Below are positions 11,775 to 21,479 of a stretch of 64,000 nt of DNA, piece by piece. The position numbers were made by a program, and so were the translations under genes. This DNA is from Metallyticus violacea (lineage: Eukaryota > Arthropoda > Insecta > Mantodea > Metallyticidae), in the NCBI GenBank assembly GCA_030762175.1, contig CM060831.1, forward strand, positions 1,366,501 through 1,430,500, read 5' to 3'. Every line of letters begins with the position of its first letter. Position 1 is the first letter of the stretch. Under the pieces are notes generated by a model. The model made no database searches. It was not told where the DNA came from and saw nothing but the letters and a program-made list of their open reading frames with translations.

Positions 11775-11799
11775 GGCGTCTCCGGGGTACTGTAGAATT

Positions 11800-11905
11800 T
11801 GATTTGTTTTATTTATAGACGCTCTATAACAGCTCAGCTCAGCGTCCCATTCTATTCAGGGCGGCTGTCAAATTTTGCTCAGAGGCCTGTTCTTTCAGGC
11901 GGCAC
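11800..11905 (-). mobile_element. SINE family B, minus, tail part only
   Basis: The sequence 'ttttatttatagacgctc' to 'gctcagaggcctg' is the 3' part of family B in reverse. The tRNA head and middle are missing. It starts about 20 bp outside the Polinton right flank. Confidence 0.8.
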
Positions 11906-13294
11906 TGTAGACATGTGGGCCAAGGGCATAACTACATGGCAAAAAGGTATGGGAGAAGGTCTGTTTTATAAAGACTTATACTCCTCCCCGACATTTTCTC
12001 ATAACTGCAGCGCCATCGTACGCTTGTGCTACAAATTTCTGGTTTATTTATATGGAACCGATTATTTCTAATTCAGTGGTTTACCCCCAATGATGTGTCG
12101 TAATTATCATAACAAATTATGACATGCATGTAATATCTATCTTTAGTTGGCCTGTACAGAAACGAAATTTGCCCTTTCTAATCCTTTTGTAATCGCATTC
12201 CTATATATAAGATAAGTTTCTTGCTTCACCGCAGTCAGCAAAGATTTTGTTTTTCAAATCACAAAAGAAAAAAAAAAAAAACCTTAATTTTGTGCCATCT
12301 TGCTGTGTAAGCTCCTATAGCTTTCGGTTGATGAGGTTCAAATCGTTTCGCTTCCCATTTCACAGTTAAAATTTACGCGAAAATAGTCTTCAATAAAACG
12401 CGCACTTTATTCATTGACACAAAACAGATACGATTTCTTTTTATAACTTACTAGTTAACACTGTGAAAGCAACCCCTAAGAGTCAGTTATGGCTAGTGTC
12501 AGTAAAGTTTGAATATCTGGTTCGTATGAAAAGAGAGAATGCCACGGGCAGTCTTCCTGCTGTCCCAAGAGAACGCAGAAATAAGCAGAAAAAAAGTTTA
12601 ACCCATCTTGGAGGAACAGAAATATTAGCCGGCTAACTTTAGCCTCGCATGCTACCGCTACTGTGGTAGACGAAATGCACTTATTGTGTAAGATGCAATT
12701 AAGAACTAATCGGTGCACATAGCTGTTTTCGTGCATTTTTATGGTTTAAAGACCAGAAGAAGAGAAAATCATAAATAAATACATTTTCTTTGGGAGGACT
12801 AGGCTCATTTCGCCCTTATTGACGTGCCACCATTTCCCCTGGTTATTGGCCTTTTCAGAACTGGTCTGTCTCACTTTCTTCAGAAATATGTCTAATATAT
12901 TTTCTCCTTCCTTACCTGCTCGGCATGACCATCTCCCTCAGTTCGATTCTGTAAAGTCGTGTAAGAGACACTTTCGTAACTTTACAATATGGGTCCATGA
13001 TTCCTCCTTCTCCTCACAGATGGAACATGATTTACATTTCTTTCTGGGCGTGTTTATGTCAATCGTTGTTGAAGATGAGTGGAAAAGTTATAATTTATAT
13101 TAAATATGTTGTAGATTTACAGCATATAAAAAGAATCTCAAGCTTGAATGTAAAATTTACCGTTTGAGGAATTAAAAAAAAAAATCAAAGCGGAAATTGG
13201 AAGTGAAATTGTCAGGAAATTCATTAAAGGGCTTGCAGAAACGTGTGACTCCGGACGAACTTCTATATCACAGAGTTCTATTTTTATAAAATAA
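11906..13294. other. Unassigned sequence
   Basis: It contains two open frames (86 codons minus at 12476-12736 and 94 codons plus at 12819-13103). Neither has a recognised motif. No transposon ends were seen. Confidence 0.45.
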
Positions 13295-14610
13295 AAGGGA
13301 TGTTCAATAAAGAATGGTCATAATATTTTACAGGCATAATTTCTCGCCCTAAATTTTAACTTTACTTTATTTTGTTAGCTTAATGCTTGATGTACACATG
13401 GTACTAGATTCATTGTTATCACTTCTGCCTGTGACAGCTGTGCAAGTTGAGACAGGTTCAGTTCCGGCTATAGCAAAATGGAGGTGACACGGGAGTAACA
13501 ATATTCTGCTCTGAAATTCTGCCTTCGTCTCAAAAATTTTCCATCTAAGACATATGAAGAGTTTGTGCTTCCTTAGAGCAGAACTTGAAGATGATTTAAA
13601 ATGTTTAAAGAAGGCAGCCAATTTCAAAGGAAGGTGAACCCGGCGCTCTAACGGAAGAAAACTTGACACTGCTGCTGTCATTATGAGAGAAGGTCGTCAA
13701 ATAACGTTAAGAGGACTTTCAGAAATTCTGAAGTAACCGAAAAGTTGCACAAGAGATGTGTTTGTGAACGGTAGATTCCAGTCGGTCCTAGTGGTAAATA
13801 GGTGACATACTTGTCTCGCAGACAGAAGATCGCGGATTCAATGCCGGCCAGGGTCGATGGATTTTTTTCGGGCGTAAAAATCCAAAGTTTGGCTTCCTTC
13901 GAAAAGGAAGCAAAAGTCGTGTATCCATGTCGTTAATTTACGGAACGTAAAGGAACTTCAGGCCCGAAAGAAGAGACCTCTGAGCAAAATTTATAGGCCG
14001 TTTCACGCCTTGAATTGAATGGGACGCAGGTTACCTGAGATGTTAAACGAGCGTCCGTAAATAAACCAAAAAAGTGGGTTATTAGACTGCTGATTGCAGA
14101 ACAAAAGGATGTTCCAGTACACGTTTGCATGCGATTGAAGTTTCCTTCTAAGGTGAAAGTTGACTATATCATTTCGATCCTGAGAGCAAGTGCAAATCTC
14201 CAACACCACCAACACCAAAATAAACAAAAATGGTTACTTCTTCCTGGGAAAGTTACGGTCATCTTATTTTTCGATGTTCAAGAAACGATTTACAATACAC
14301 ACAACTGTAACTGGGCAATATTAGAGAGATGTACTGAAAACTCTACAATATGCCTCATCCGTGCAACAAGCGATAATGTTGCTGAATATCTCACAAAAAT
14401 CAATGTGAAGTGTGCTGCTCATTCTCTCTATAGTCCGTGTGACTTTTTCCTTTTCCTTATGTGGGAGGCATTTTCCGTCAGAAGCAGTGGTGAAGGCTGC
14501 GGAAAGACCTGTAAAAAAATGGTTTCCAGTATGTCTGGGACAGATGTATTGCATCGAACGAGAGCTACTTTGAGAAGGATCCTCAAAATTATAAATTAAA
14601 TGTACATTAT
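13295..14610 (+). mobile_element. mariner transposon (TTCAATAAAGA family), plus, split by a SINE
   Basis: The left end 'ggatgttcaataaagaatgg' matches the ends of several other copies in this window. The start region reads as a mariner helix-turn-helix ('YSALKFCLRL' after an ATG near 13478). After the SINE insertion, the 3' part (frame 14129-14599) contains 'HSLYSPCDFFLFLMWE', the degraded third catalytic motif of mariner transposase. The first two catalytic motifs are lost or unreadable, and the right terminal repeat was not found. Confidence 0.75.
13783..14073 (+). mobile_element. SINE family B, plus, inserted in a mariner copy
   Basis: The head begins 'tcggtcctagtggtaaatag' with B-box 'ggattcaatgcc'. 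The body has 'gatggatttttttcgggcgt' and the tail 'gcgtccgtaaataaacc'. Mariner coding fragments lie on both sides, so this SINE is younger than the mariner. Confidence 0.85.
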
Positions 14611-15599
14611 TTTGAGCAGAAATGCGAGGAAACCTCCTGCATCCAACTGCACACGCTTTTTGTTATCTAGTCAGAATGCAAGTTTCTAAAACACGGTTAG
14701 TAACAGCCACTATTTATATACGAGCATTATTATATAAGTTTTATTTTATAATCGAATAATTAAATTAATGTCATGATGAAGTATGTAATTAAATGAGTGT
14801 ATTTCGTTTACAAGGCAAATATGCTTTCGGAAGCCATATTCTGATTCTGTTTTTATGTACTTTTGTGTAATATTTTATGGCTATACTTCATTCATTTATA
14901 ATGTTTCCTGCATTTGTAATTACTGTTTGCTCAACAGCAACTATAAATCACGTTCACTGAAATCTGTTGCTATGTTTTCAAGGTAATGCAAATCTGAAGG
15001 TTAAAAAGAATGGTCGAGAGAAACGGTACCCTGACCTAATCTAAAGCTCCGATTTAAACTTATGGTGTAAAAATCTTTAAATATAAATTTAAAAATAAAT
15101 ACAGCAAGGTTATTTGAGTTATAGGCTGGCAAAGCGCGACTAGTACTGGCAGAAACCATGTGTGCTTTATGTGCTTAGAGTCCATGTCTTGAAGAACGGA
15201 CGATACAATGTAAACAGAGATGTTGTAAGAAAATATCCAGGTAGAAGATGACAAGAAGCGCGTCATCCTTAGGGAAGAAAACATAGGAAGACGGTCTCAT
15301 CTTTAGTATTCCTTATCACACACGTTTATCAGTTTTCAATACAGTAAAAAGTAACCAAACGCGCGTTTGGATCACTTCATTGTAAACAAACAAACAAACA
15401 AACAATTTGGCCACCCTGTGCTTTTAATTTTAAAATCAATGAAAAAAAAAAATTAAACAATATCACGAAATGTAAAATTAAAAGGTTCTGACTGGAGTTT
15501 ATTTAAAGATACACATACTAAAAACGTTTTAACTTTCTCAATTTTATATATATATTGCAAAAATTAATTAGTCTTAATTGATAGTAATTGTATTATATA
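14611..15599. other. Unassigned AT-rich sequence
   Basis: Only a short (CAAA)n run near 15384-15403 and A/T runs stand out. No gene or known repeat is recognised. Confidence 0.45.
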
Positions 15600-16050
15600 C
15601 CGTGTGTCCGGTAGAATCACAACCAATAAGAAATGTGAACTTCTCCTCAGTCAGTTTGGTCAGAAATATTACTTTCATCTTATCTTGTGTAGAAACTATC
15701 AACATTCAAAATTGTGACGCTAGTGTGGAAAAGCGTGTTTGAACACATGAGAGCTAAAATGGGGGAATTCAAAGTTCGGTAGAAAGTAAAATGTTTTGGT
15801 TAGCGGAATTAAAACTCACAAAAGATTCAGGCAGGAATATGCTCATACCTTTGTGAAATGGTATAATCAGCCGTTCGAAACAGATTCTGTGTTAAGAAAG
15901 AAGGGAGGCTGACTGCAGTTGAAAATGTTAGGCAAGCAAGCATCAATTCGGCGGGTCAGTTCAGATCTGGGTATTATTCACGATATTGTCCATAATAGAA
16001 TGCGACTTAGAATATACAAAATCCAAATTGTGCAGAAGCTGCAGCAAATG
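15600..16050 (+). mobile_element. Tc1/mariner-superfamily relic, N-terminal part, plus
   Basis: From an ATG at 15759 the frames give helix-turn-helix pieces of a Tc1/mariner-type transposase: 'EFKVR', 'LTKDSGRNM' or in another frame 'EYAHTFVKWYNQPFETDSV', and 'YKIQIVQKLQQ' at about 16010-16050. This last piece fits the segment after the second DNA-binding helix. The catalytic domain is absent. It is probably related to the short fusion ORF at 29506-29823. Confidence 0.6.
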
Positions 16051-16199
16051 ATGGGTCGAGTTTGCTGTTATCTCATATTGATAATGACAATATCAATGAT
16101 CTCATATTGATAATTCTCACTGGCATATTAGCTGGAAACGTTAACATATTATGTACAATACTTGCTTACTTTTTATAGATGTGGTTGAATATAACCTTA

Positions 16200-16465
16200 C
16201 TATCTTTTTTTTTTTTTGAATGATTTATTTATGGACGCTCTTTAACAGCTCAGGTCATCAGCGTCCCATTCAACTCAGGGCGTGAAATGGCCGACAAATT
16301 TTGCTCAGAGGCCTCTCTTTCAGGCTTGAAGTTCTTTTTCGTGCCGTAAATGTACGACATGGGACCCACGGCTTTACTTCCCTTCCGAAGGATTTTAGGG
16401 TTTAGGGATTTTAGGGTTTTTACGCCCCGAAAAAATCCATTGGTCCTGGCCGGACCCTACTACCT
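16200..16465 (-). mobile_element. SINE family B, minus, head lost
   Basis: A T tract at 16207-16217 is followed by 'gatttatttatggacgctct' and the full family-B body in reverse to 'aaaaatccattggtcctggc'. The tRNA-like head is cut off. Near 16390-16420 a short duplication around 'ggattttagggttt' disturbs the body. Confidence 0.85.
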
Positions 16466-17264
16466 ATCATTTGTCCGTTATATATTGACATCAATTTCTC
16501 CTCATCACTTAAAAACATTAACTGGTTGTACAGAATGAAAGTTTAGCAGCATTTACTAAGAGAGAAATATATCTTAACATTTTCATGCTTAATAGCAAGC
16601 CCTCGCCATTGAGATTTGCAGTATGACCTTTCTATAGACAAACCCATCGATCTTCACACGTCTCTACGTAAAGGCGAGCAGGCCTTTACAACTTACAATA
16701 AAGGCATTTACGTTGGAATCTATGGGTTTTAAAGCAAATGTACAAATTAAATATTTACACATTTTCGCTTTTCATAAAAGAGGAAACATTTAATATCTTC
16801 CACCATGCTTAGTTGACTTTCGCACTCAATTTAGAGTTACCTGGTACATTATAACAGCATTGTCTTTAACATTCAAGCAAGGAACTCGTCTAATCGGGTG
16901 GAAAATAGATTTCACATTTCCTAAACTTTCTACAACAAATGTTTCTGTGAAACAATATCCACATCTGTTGGTTTCCATGCAAAATTTTTTGAATTGTTTT
17001 ATTAAAATTGGTTTTATTTTACACAGACATAGCTCTCAAACCCCATAAAACAGAAAATAAGCAATACTCATGTTAAAACTTCTTGCGCAACACAGTAAAA
17101 CAAAATCATTAATTTACAAGATTAGCAGAAAATTTGTTCTGTGCATGTTTGAAACTTTTCCCTGCTAAGGCAATGGAAAAAATTGCAATTTAAGAGGGCA
17201 ATTTGAAATTTTTGTTCGTAATGAATCACAAAGTAACGGCAGAGCTTTTTGAAATTATTCTTAT
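16466..17264. other. Unassigned sequence
   Basis: AT-rich. A 62-codon plus frame at 16860-17048 shows nothing recognisable. Confidence 0.45.
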
Positions 17265-17284
17265 TTTTTTTTTTTTTTTTTTTC

Positions 17285-18065
17285 CACATAGTCTCTCTTG
17301 ACACTAATTCACTTTGTCCAGCCAGGCTCCAGGTCTCGACTGATGAAATTTCTTCATTGGACGAAATTTTCTCTAAGTTTAGGAAACAGATGAAAGTCCG
17401 ATGGAGCTAAGTCGGATGTGACAGCAGATCGTATTCCAATTCATTGATTTTCCCCATTCTACGACACGTGTGAGGGCGAGCATTGTCTTGATGTAAGATG
17501 ACGTTCTTTGATAAATTCGACCTTTTCTCTCGCATTTGTCTTCAATAGATCCAAAAGGTCCAGTGGGAAGATAATAAATTAATATAGCATAAATTGACCT
17601 CTAGCCTGATTTAACACACTTAGTCAGTGGAGAATGTGATGCTTCTGTTGTTTAGACTGCTGTCTGGTCACAAAGTCGGCAGGATATCTCTAAGAACGGT
17701 CCAAACTTTGCTGAGAGATTCGCTTTTGATCTTGAGTCAGCAGTCAACAGCGGCACCCGTCTTGCCGACACTTCTTCCCTGAAAATATGAATTTCCTGAA
17801 ATGCCCAGAACTTCAGCAATTTCCGACACCTTTAACTGGCGATCTTCCAGAAACACGTTATCGATAATTTCTGATGTAACGACCGCGTTTAAATTTCGTG
17901 GTTCACTTGGAAACTGTTGAAAATGATGGTGCAGAGTCCCCTAGAGTGTGTGAATTTCTGTTACAGTCATGTTCTGCTTTACCAAGTACTTAATAAAGCA
18001 CGATGTTCGAAATTCGCCATTTTTCTCAAATACACTGCAACAAACAGCTATAGTTACTACGATTC
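17285..18065 (-). mobile_element. mariner transposon, minus, internally deleted
   Basis: The minus strand gives transposase pieces in the right order. They are 'EIIDNVFLEDRQLKVSEIAE' with 'VLGIS' (about 17810-17890, second DNA-binding helix), 'PADFVTRQQSKQQ' (first catalytic motif region, Asp lost, about 17650), 'HQDNARPH' in a shifted frame (second Asp, about 17470-17500), and 'SDLAPSDFHLFPKLRENF' (third Asp, about 17350-17410). The fragments need several frameshifts. A homologous copy lies at the window end. Confidence 0.83.
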
Positions 18066-19989
18066 TTGACTAATCCATGTATTATTGCACAAATGTTTCT
18101 ATGGAAGATCATGGGTTTATCTAACAGAAAGCTTTGCTTCATTCTGTGGGCCATTCCGGCAATTTTTCAAATTATCGTTGAATTAAGATAAGTAATTATA
18201 CTTTTAAGAATTGTGGTTCAAGGTAAACTGGTATACAAAAAGAATTTTATAACTAGAAGTAGGGCCCTCACTATCTATCTTGCTAGCTAGCACTCTCAAG
18301 CCAAAGTAATACAACTGACTTCTCGCTAGACTCCGCAAAAAGACCCGCGTATTCCATGTTCTAATCCCAGACCTCAGCCACCCATGTCCGTGTATCTTTA
18401 TATTTGGCATTACAGGAGATACACCTCCACAATACTGGACCTGTCTCCCCTCATGGAATTATTTGCTCTTCTTTGGCATGCAAATCTAAAGTTTGGATTA
18501 TGTGTAAGACGAAGCATCATATTACTGAAAAGTCGACTAAAGCAATGACCAACATCAGTACAACGTAGATGCGCAATTTTCTTTCTGAGTTCAGCAAAAG
18601 ATGCTGTGAACGAACCTAGCAATTTTTTAGAACTTTGACTTGATACGGTTTATCGAGAAAATTGCGATTAGGCTTAGGATTTGTTAAATACTTAACACCA
18701 AGTTAAATAAATTCAAACTACTAGGTACATTATGCGCCACCGTCCAGGAGGAAAACAAGAACTGATGTGTATAAAAAATGGTGAACGAGTGGTTTGTACC
18801 TGGTAACCAGTTGTACCTCTCCAATCTGTTGTCCGCAGCAGTATATCAACATAACTTCCTTCCGCTTTACTCTCGTTTCAGTTCTTAGAAATTCTAATAT
18901 CTATTCGGAGCAATCTTTACGAAATTTCTTGCTTAATTTCATATTTATACTTCACCTTTGTACAAACTGCTCAACAAAAATGAGAAGAGACAGGTGGTAT
19001 TGTTATAAAGGCTGCAGTGAAGGACTAGAACGGCCCAGATCTAGCACCCAGTGACTATTCCACTTCTCATAAATGAAGAAAAACTCTGGAGAAAAGTTTA
19101 CTGATAATGGAATTAAAAGAATTGAAATGGAATGTTTTACAGGAAAGGAATGAGTTAAATTAACAGATGTGAAAAAAGTTTATTGTAAAATGACGTTTGG
19201 CTAATTCTGCCATCTTCAAAAAATTAGTCAGATTGGAAAACAATAAGAAGTGGCCTATTCAGATTTACTTCAGTTCAGGGAGGAATTTTATCACTTTCGT
19301 GATGCCGATAGTAGGTGTTGTAACTATACCAGAACGTACTGTTGACCGCTGTTCCCAGTGATTTCACTTCCTACTCTACAGCGCTCTCTAAGTTCCGGTG
19401 CACGCTACGATAGCTCAGTCGTCAACAGAAGTATGCCACGAACAAAACAACTGCTCTGGAGTTTCCAGAATCTTGCAACAGTCCGCGCTTTCCTTGGAAA
19501 GTTTGCGGCACTACAATATTCTGACGGAACTGTTTATATCTCGAGTCACATTTCACACATTCCCTTTTCGCTTCTAGCCTGCAGATTTTCACATGCAGCC
19601 GGCGCCTGGGGATCAACTCTTGCGCCAGCAAAGTGTAAACACACATTAAATTGGCAAAGTGGTTCTTGCAGATTATGCCAAGGGCTATTTAAGTAAATAA
19701 CTACGGTAGCATTGTTGCATTTGAATTCAAACCCGGCTGAGTTCAGGACGTTAAAATTTTCTAGTGCAAGTATTTCTAAAGAGACTTCAAGCCGTGGGTT
19801 CTTTGTAGTAGATTTACGGCATATTAAAGAAAGAAAGAGGTCCTTGAGGGATATTTCACTTAAGTTCCCTGACATTTATAGGTGCCACACGTACCTAAAT
19901 TCCAACAAGTCTAGAGAAGTACAGAAGACCACGACACTAACCCACGGCAATATTTCCTTCACATTTAGCCATGTTTGTAGCTTATCTTC
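18066..19989. other. Unassigned sequence
   Basis: Open frames at 19358-19696 (plus, 112 codons) and 19546-19875 (minus, 109 codons) overlap one another. Neither shows a motif I recognise, so no gene is called. Base composition near 19400-19650 is less AT-rich than the surroundings. Confidence 0.4.
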
Positions 19990-20345
19990 CCGTTGCTTTC
20001 TGCAATGAGAGATGTGTTTTCAAGGTATCAACTCTCATAGTCAGCCACTTGTCAGAGATAACATTTTCCATTATGGAAAACGAACGTTCTACTTCCATTG
20101 AGTGATTGGAACATATTTAAAACAAGCTATTTCGGAAGAACCATATCAGTTTACAACAGAATCTTTCGGAACATCATGGAAATGTTGATCAAGACAAAGT
20201 AAAGCAGTTTTGAATAGTCCAGGAGAATGAGCAAAATATGAACACATTGTAGGGACGGTTTGTTGCACAGCTGTACCCCTCTCACCTTTCTCACTTGCAA
20301 TTGTTTGTTACATTTATGCAGCTGAGAAGATACCCTCCCCAAAAT
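19990..20345 (-). pseudogene. hAT-like transposase C-terminal relic
   Basis: Minus-strand reading of about 20030-20090 gives 'SMEVERSFSIMENVISDKW' followed by 'TLKTHL'. This resembles the dimerisation region near the C-terminus of hAT and CGGBP1-like proteins (pattern VERSFS...I..D.R). Upstream codons to 20342 are partly open but not clearly homologous. No inverted repeats were found. The call rests on one short motif. Confidence 0.5.
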
Positions 20346-20879
20346 TTCCTAGAATTGTTTCGCGCAATCGGTACCAGGTCACGCCAGGACTATTCTAAAC
20401 TACAGTACTTCCTTCATCTTCTCTATTTCCTTGTATTCGTATGCACCAGGTAACCGTGTTTTCCTTTCTCTAATGAAGATTGTGCTATTTACAGAGCTTA
20501 AGTGAACAGATTGAAAGAAAGTTTTTGACTGTTTGAAAAGAAATAAATGTATAACAAGATGTCAATAGCTATTTTTGTGAGGTGAATATGCCAAATCATT
20601 TTTACTTCTATACATTGAAATTCTTTATGTGTTTTTATAATGGGTAAATTTTCGCAGAAAAAATACAAAACAGGCAACAACAAATGTTTTAAACCACAAA
20701 ATAGGCAACAGAAGCCAAAATAGGCAAAAGGCAAAATAAAAACTGGCCCTACGACCCCAAATGTATGGACACATGTTCAATCCTATGTAATTTTTAATAA
20801 TATCTACCCAGATAGAAAAGGCATTTTGCCTAACTTCCAAGCTCTGCTGATGGTACACGGGATAAAAAATAAACAGGAA
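20346..20879. other. Unassigned sequence
   Basis: It contains a short purine-rich patch (about 20650-20745) in which 'aaaataggcaa' recurs. Minus-strand frames here are not recognised. Confidence 0.45.
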
Positions 20880-21056
20880 GTGATTTTTTTTAAAGGAGGG
20901 AAGAGTTCTAGGCCAAAGTTTAGGGTGCCTCCCTGACATTTGCCATTTATGAGCACTGAGGAACCTCAGCCAAGGAAGAAGATCCTGGTGAGAATCAAAA
21001 CCAGAACCTAGCGCTCGCGAATCAGCGCCTTAACGACCTCGAACACCCATGGGGGT
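20880..21056 (-). mobile_element. SINE family A, minus, tail-truncated
   Basis: It reads from 'tttaaaggagggaagag' through 'gccatttatgag' to the head 'ccttaacgacctcg...caccc' in reverse. The B-box is mutated (near 20993) and the tail region is missing. Confidence 0.82.
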
Positions 21057-21119
21057 TTCGGAGCAGAGGTGATTAGGCCATCGCCTAGATCTCTTTGACG
21101 TCCGAAAAATCAATACAAC

Positions 21120-21430
21120 TCAACCAGAATTTTTTTTTTTTGAGTAGTGTTTAACGCCCGTTTTCACTACTGAGGCAACACAGGCGGTGGACACTGGTGA
21201 TACATGAGATGAAATGATAAATTGGGAAAGGATATTTCTTTTTAAGGAAGGAAGCGTTCCAGGCCTAAGTTTAGGTACCTCCCCGGCATTTTCCAGTTAT
21301 GAAGACTGAGGAAAACCTGGAAAAAACCCCAGTCAGGGAGGACGGTCCTGGCGGGATTCGAACCGCAGATCTCCCGCTCACGAGTCCGTGCCTTAACGAC
21401 CTCGGCCACCCGTGGCGGTCAACCAGAATT
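21120..21430 (-). mobile_element. SINE family A, minus, full length with 12-bp target duplication
   Basis: This is the best family-A copy here: T tract at 21130-21141, tail 'gtgtttaacgcccg', body, B-box complement 'ggattcgaacc', and head 'gacctcggccacccgtggcgg' ending at about 21418. Identical flanks 'tcaaccagaatt' occur at 21120-21131 and 21419-21430. The perfect duplication and intact boxes suggest a recent insertion by LINE machinery. Confidence 0.93.
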
Positions 21431-21479
21431 GAACCCGCGAACCTTACGCCTTAAAACCAGTTGACGGCAATGACAGGAA

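Larger units (their letters stand above)
2503..11780 (-). mobile_element. Polinton/Maverick DNA transposon, degraded, with long TIRs
   Basis: The element proper runs 2509-11774 (about 9.3 kb). Both ends begin 5'-AGTAGTATTA, fitting the AG...CT ends usual for Polintons. The flanking hexamers are GGCACC (2503-2508) and GGCGTC (11775-11780). They match at four of six bases and differ by two transitions, as expected for an aged 6-bp target duplication. Inside, on the minus strand, are remnants of polymerase B, a chromodomain integrase and an adenain-like protease, all hallmark Polinton genes. All recognised reading frames are broken, so the copy is inactive. Fifteen to twenty kilobases is common for complete Polintons, so this copy is probably also internally deleted. 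Confidence 0.9.

Noticed and set aside
18300..18420. Possible SINE A head in reverse
   Set aside because: Only 'ggtggctgaggt' fits; no B-box or body follows.
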